Source of the DNA: Bacteroidota bacterium
GTDB taxonomy: Bacteria > Bacteroidota > Bacteroidia > NS11-12g > UBA955
DNA length: 64,000 bases
Assembly (NCBI GenBank): GCA_027488835.1
Contig: JAIYAW010000007.1
Span: 248,001-312,000 of the forward strand
Direction of reading: 5' to 3'
The notes beneath the pieces were generated by a model that was given only the letters and a program-made list of their open reading frames with translations, did not search any database and had not been told where the DNA came from. The translations under genes and the position numbers were made by a program. Below are positions 61,698 through 64,000 of the stretch, one piece after another. Position 1 is the first letter of the stretch. Each line of letters starts with the position of its first letter.

Positions 61698-64000
61698 TTA
61701 ATTCAAACCACCGCCATTGGGCATCCCCATTCCTGGCATTGGCATTCCCGGAGGAGGTGTTCCACCCGGAAACATAAACATTCTCCTGTCTTTATCTTCC
61801 TTACCTTGACCTTTACTGCCCTTAAATTGACGCAAATTGTATGTAACTGTAATCATGGCATAACGGGTTAATACCCTCGTGTTTACATCTTCAAAATAAA
61901 TTTGTGTTACGTTTCTTGCAATGGCCTTGTTCTGATTCAAAATATCATAAACACTTAACCTTACTTCAATTGTATTCTTATTGAATTTCTTTGCCAATCC
62001 CATGTTCCACAAATAAAACGTTTGATTGTAACTGCTACTCAATCCTGTAAATGCACTTTGAGTAATATCTGAGACTAATGCCCAACTTTCAGTAGGATTA
62101 TAATTCAACTTAAACTGAGTATTTTGATTGATATAACTTTGATTTAAAGACTTTTGTAGTGTATTCAATACATAACTATAAGTGGTTGTACTCATCAAAG
62201 TAATATCCAATTTGTTTACGTTTGTACCCAAAACAATTCCTAAACTTGCCGAAGGATTTCTAGACGTATTCGCTTTCGCCTCGCTATTTCCAAGTTGTAT
62301 CAGACTCGGAGTTTGAACGTAATTTAGTCCCCCATTAACATTCAAATTCAACTTGCCAGAATCTAATGGTGTTCCATACGTACCAAACAATCTCAAGTTA
62401 TAATATCCATCTAAATTCACTGCCTTAGATAATTGCGCACCTGGATTCAATCGAATCATTCCAGTATCGCCAACTTTCACTAATAATGGTGAATTCCCTG
62501 CTATTTGTGTCAACGATGAAATATAATTCTTTGTATATGTTGCGTTAATTAAGATAAATAGATTTTTGCCTTTTTCTGGTTTTACAGAAAAATATCTCAT
62601 GGTTACATTGTGCTGATAATCCTGGACCAACGATTTGTTCCCGACACTTAATTGTAGTGAATTGCTATTATTAATAACCTCCTGCAATTGATCAACCGAT
62701 GGCGCATTATTTGAAGTTCTATAATTCAGTCTCAAATTCTTTTTCATTCCCAATTTATACCGTACACTCAAAGAAGGCAAAATTGAGTAAAACTGTTTGC
62801 TTAAGTTTGTAACTATAGGGAAAGTTTGATCGCCGTCTAACATTGCAACTTGTCCACTTAACCCAATATTGGTATTCCACTTGTAATTCTGAAATTGATA
62901 TTGACCACCCACTGAATGACTGCTATATCCATTTTTATATCTATTCGATAAAATTGTATCAAGGTAATTGATTTCAGACAAATAGTTTTGAGGGACAAAA
63001 TTTAAACGATTGCTTCCATTTTGGTTTAAATTTCCAGTATACATTACAGAAATTAAATTGTTTGAATCCAAACCCTCTGTAAATGTCAAATTTCCATTCA
63101 ATGTTAACCCAGTTTTTCCAATATCCAAACGCTGCAACCGAATTGTATCTATGTTATTTCCAAATATATTAAAAATACTTCTTTGGTTAATATCGGTTTC
63201 GCCAGTTTGATTTGTGAACCCTGGATTTACAGAAACAGACATCGTTCGTCCTTTCTTTTTAAACGACCGCATCCAATTTATATTCACCCCGCCATTGTAA
63301 CCCACTGAATTATTGACATAACCATTTACTAATTTACTGAATATGGAATCAACCGACTCTTGATTTGAGGTAATTCCTGTGAGTGGATTTTTAATCCCAT
63401 TTGTTTGAAGCGTCAATCTCGGCTGAATAATAACTCTATTCACAGTATCTGGTCGCCAATCAAAACGCAAATTAAACCTGTGATTTCTATTGTGGGATAA
63501 ATTCTGAGCGGTTTCACTATAATTATAACCAGTTTGACTTCCCGTGATGAAAATTCGATTTGTAGATGTTGAATTGTCATTATCAGAATTATTTAAAAAA
63601 TAGCTGGCAGAAAAATCTAAGTTTTTCTTCTTTCCTAATTTGTCTGAATAGCTTAACCCAATTGCTGCCGTTGATGTAATTCCATTTTGACTTCCCACAA
63701 AGAATTGTCCAGCACCCCCCATGCCACCACCAGCACCTCCGAACATTCCGCCGCCTCCACCTCTGCCACCTCGAGAACCACCTCCCATTGAACCCATAAT
63801 GTCTTCAATAGAAAAGTTTTGTTCGTTAATGTTATTCAGTTGCGACAATAATGTAAAACGTCTATCGCCAGAAAAGTAGTTTAGATTTAACCCTGCCTTG
63901 TATTTATTGATATCGCCGCTTCCATCAAAAGATCTTCCATAACCTCCAAAACCCTTACCAAAGACTCCATTTTTAAATCCCATTTTGGTAATAATATTCA
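61698..64000 (-). CDS. TonB-dependent-receptor-like outer-membrane beta-barrel protein (partial)
   Basis: At least 766 residues, running off the window end. The in-frame sequence before the internal Met at 63983 reads NIITKMGFKNGVFGKGFGGY, typical of the end of a TonB receptor plug domain, so the N-terminus (carboxypeptidase-like domain and plug) lies beyond 64000. The rest is the barrel of the Bacteroidota outer-membrane beta-barrel family. A Gly-rich loop (GGGSRGGRGGGGGMFGG region) and a Pro/Gly/Met-rich C-terminal tail (PPGMPMPGMGMPNGG) are odd, since barrels usually end in an aromatic residue. The ligand is unknown. Confidence 0.85.
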   Translation of the reverse strand, partial: NIITKMGFKNGVFGKGFGGYGRSFDGSGDINKYKAGLNLNYFSGDRRFTLLSQLNNINEQNFSIEDIMGSMGGGSRGGRGGGGGMFGGAGGGMGGAGQFFVGSQNGITSTAAIGLSYSDKLGKKKNLDFSASYFLNNSDNDNSTSTNRIFITGSQTGYNYSETAQNLSHNRNHRFNLRFDWRPDTVNRVIIQPRLTLQTNGIKNPLTGITSNQESVDSIFSKLVNGYVNNSVGYNGGVNINWMRSFKKKGRTMSVSVNPGFTNQTGETDINQRSIFNIFGNNIDTIRLQRLDIGKTGLTLNGNLTFTEGLDSNNLISVMYTGNLNQNGSNRLNFVPQNYLSEINYLDTILSNRYKNGYSSHSVGGQYQFQNYKWNTNIGLSGQVAMLDGDQTFPIVTNLSKQFYSILPSLSVRYKLGMKKNLRLNYRTSNNAPSVDQLQEVINNSNSLQLSVGNKSLVQDYQHNVTMRYFSVKPEKGKNLFILINATYTKNYISSLTQIAGNSPLLVKVGDTGMIRLNPGAQLSKAVNLDGYYNLRLFGTYGTPLDSGKLNLNVNGGLNYVQTPSLIQLGNSEAKANTSRNPSASLGIVLGTNVNKLDITLMSTTTYSYVLNTLQKSLNQSYINQNTQFKLNYNPTESWALVSDITQSAFTGLSSSYNQTFYLWNMGLAKKFNKNTIEVRLSVYDILNQNKAIARNVTQIYFEDVNTRVLTRYAMITVTYNLRQFKGSKGQGKEDKDRRMFMFPGGTPPPGMPMPGMGMPNGGGLN

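Noticed and set aside
831-62996. GAGGGAC word as a KOPS-like FtsK guiding sequence
   Set aside because: KOPS sites are strongly strand-biased along a replichore. Here 7 copies read GAGGGAC and 9 read GTCCCTC on the plus strand, with no visible bias, so this role is not supported in this window.
1-64000. CRISPR arrays, toxin-antitoxin or restriction-modification systems, transposons
   Set aside because: No regularly spaced repeats with spacers, no transposase or inverted-repeat-bounded element, and no defence-type protein were found on reading both strands.

Overview
The window is chromosomal DNA from an AT-rich member of the Bacteroidota. The evidence is the type IX secretion (T9SS) and gliding genes (gldD, gldE, a PorE-like OmpA protein), many secreted proteins with C-terminal T9SS sorting domains, an Omp28-type lipoprotein, a large outer-membrane beta-barrel receptor, promoters of the TTG / TAnnTTTG type, and no clear Shine-Dalgarno sequences. 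I saw no rRNA, tRNA, CRISPR array, transposase or prophage gene. Most of the window looks like core genome. The 8.5-14.7, 26.5-34.6, 45.8-49.4 and 54-64 kb stretches look more accessory.

Layout. 0.2-8.5 kb: a secreted esterase, imidazolonepropionase (hutI), a gamma-carbonic-anhydrase-like protein, an M23 peptidase, a MerR regulator, an overlapping pair ending in an outer-membrane barrel protein with a ComEA-like helix-hairpin-helix domain, pdxJ, and a zinc phospholipase/nuclease-like protein. 8.5-20.1 kb (minus strand): the run mutY-ssb-gldE-gldD-porE-like, then four secreted proteins (two tandem metallophosphoesterases, a YHYH protein, a DUF1566 protein) that all carry sorting domains. 20.1-26.5 kb: HU, a TPR protein, a 29-residue basic COX24/mS38-like protein, rng, an OmpA lipoprotein, rlmH and argS. 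26.5-43.9 kb: two serine hydrolases, ruvC, aconitase, an Asp-box T9SS protein, a glycosyltransferase, xerD, an Omp28 protein, a glutathione peroxidase, sucD, lolA-like, ftsK and rnz. 43.9-53.9 kb: a GT9 glycosyltransferase, a cyclase-family protein, a two-component pair encoded tail-to-tail, aat, trmB, a lipoprotein, and the overlapping run ribD-EamA-yigZ. 54-64 kb: an unknown cytoplasmic protein, a Crp/Fnr regulator with four FNR-like cysteines, two small secreted proteins, two large T9SS cargo proteins, and a beta-barrel receptor cut by the window end.

How the parts fit. The T9SS parts (gldD, gldE, porE-like) sit directly upstream of cargo genes, and at least eight proteins here carry sorting domains, so surface secretion is the dominant theme. 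Housekeeping genes for DNA repair, RNA processing, translation and cofactor synthesis are interleaved.

The signal least explained by genes is a recurring DNA word, consensus TTTGAGGGACAAA (core GAGGGAC/GTCCCTC). I found it 16 times by eye. It lies on both strands and in several reading frames, and I saw none between about 44.6 and 63.0 kb. It behaves like a selected DNA word rather than a protein motif. Other non-genic signals are a possible pseudoknot-forming leader before HU, perfect bidirectional terminator palindromes, two promoters placed so that transcripts would be nearly leaderless, and several candidate operators.
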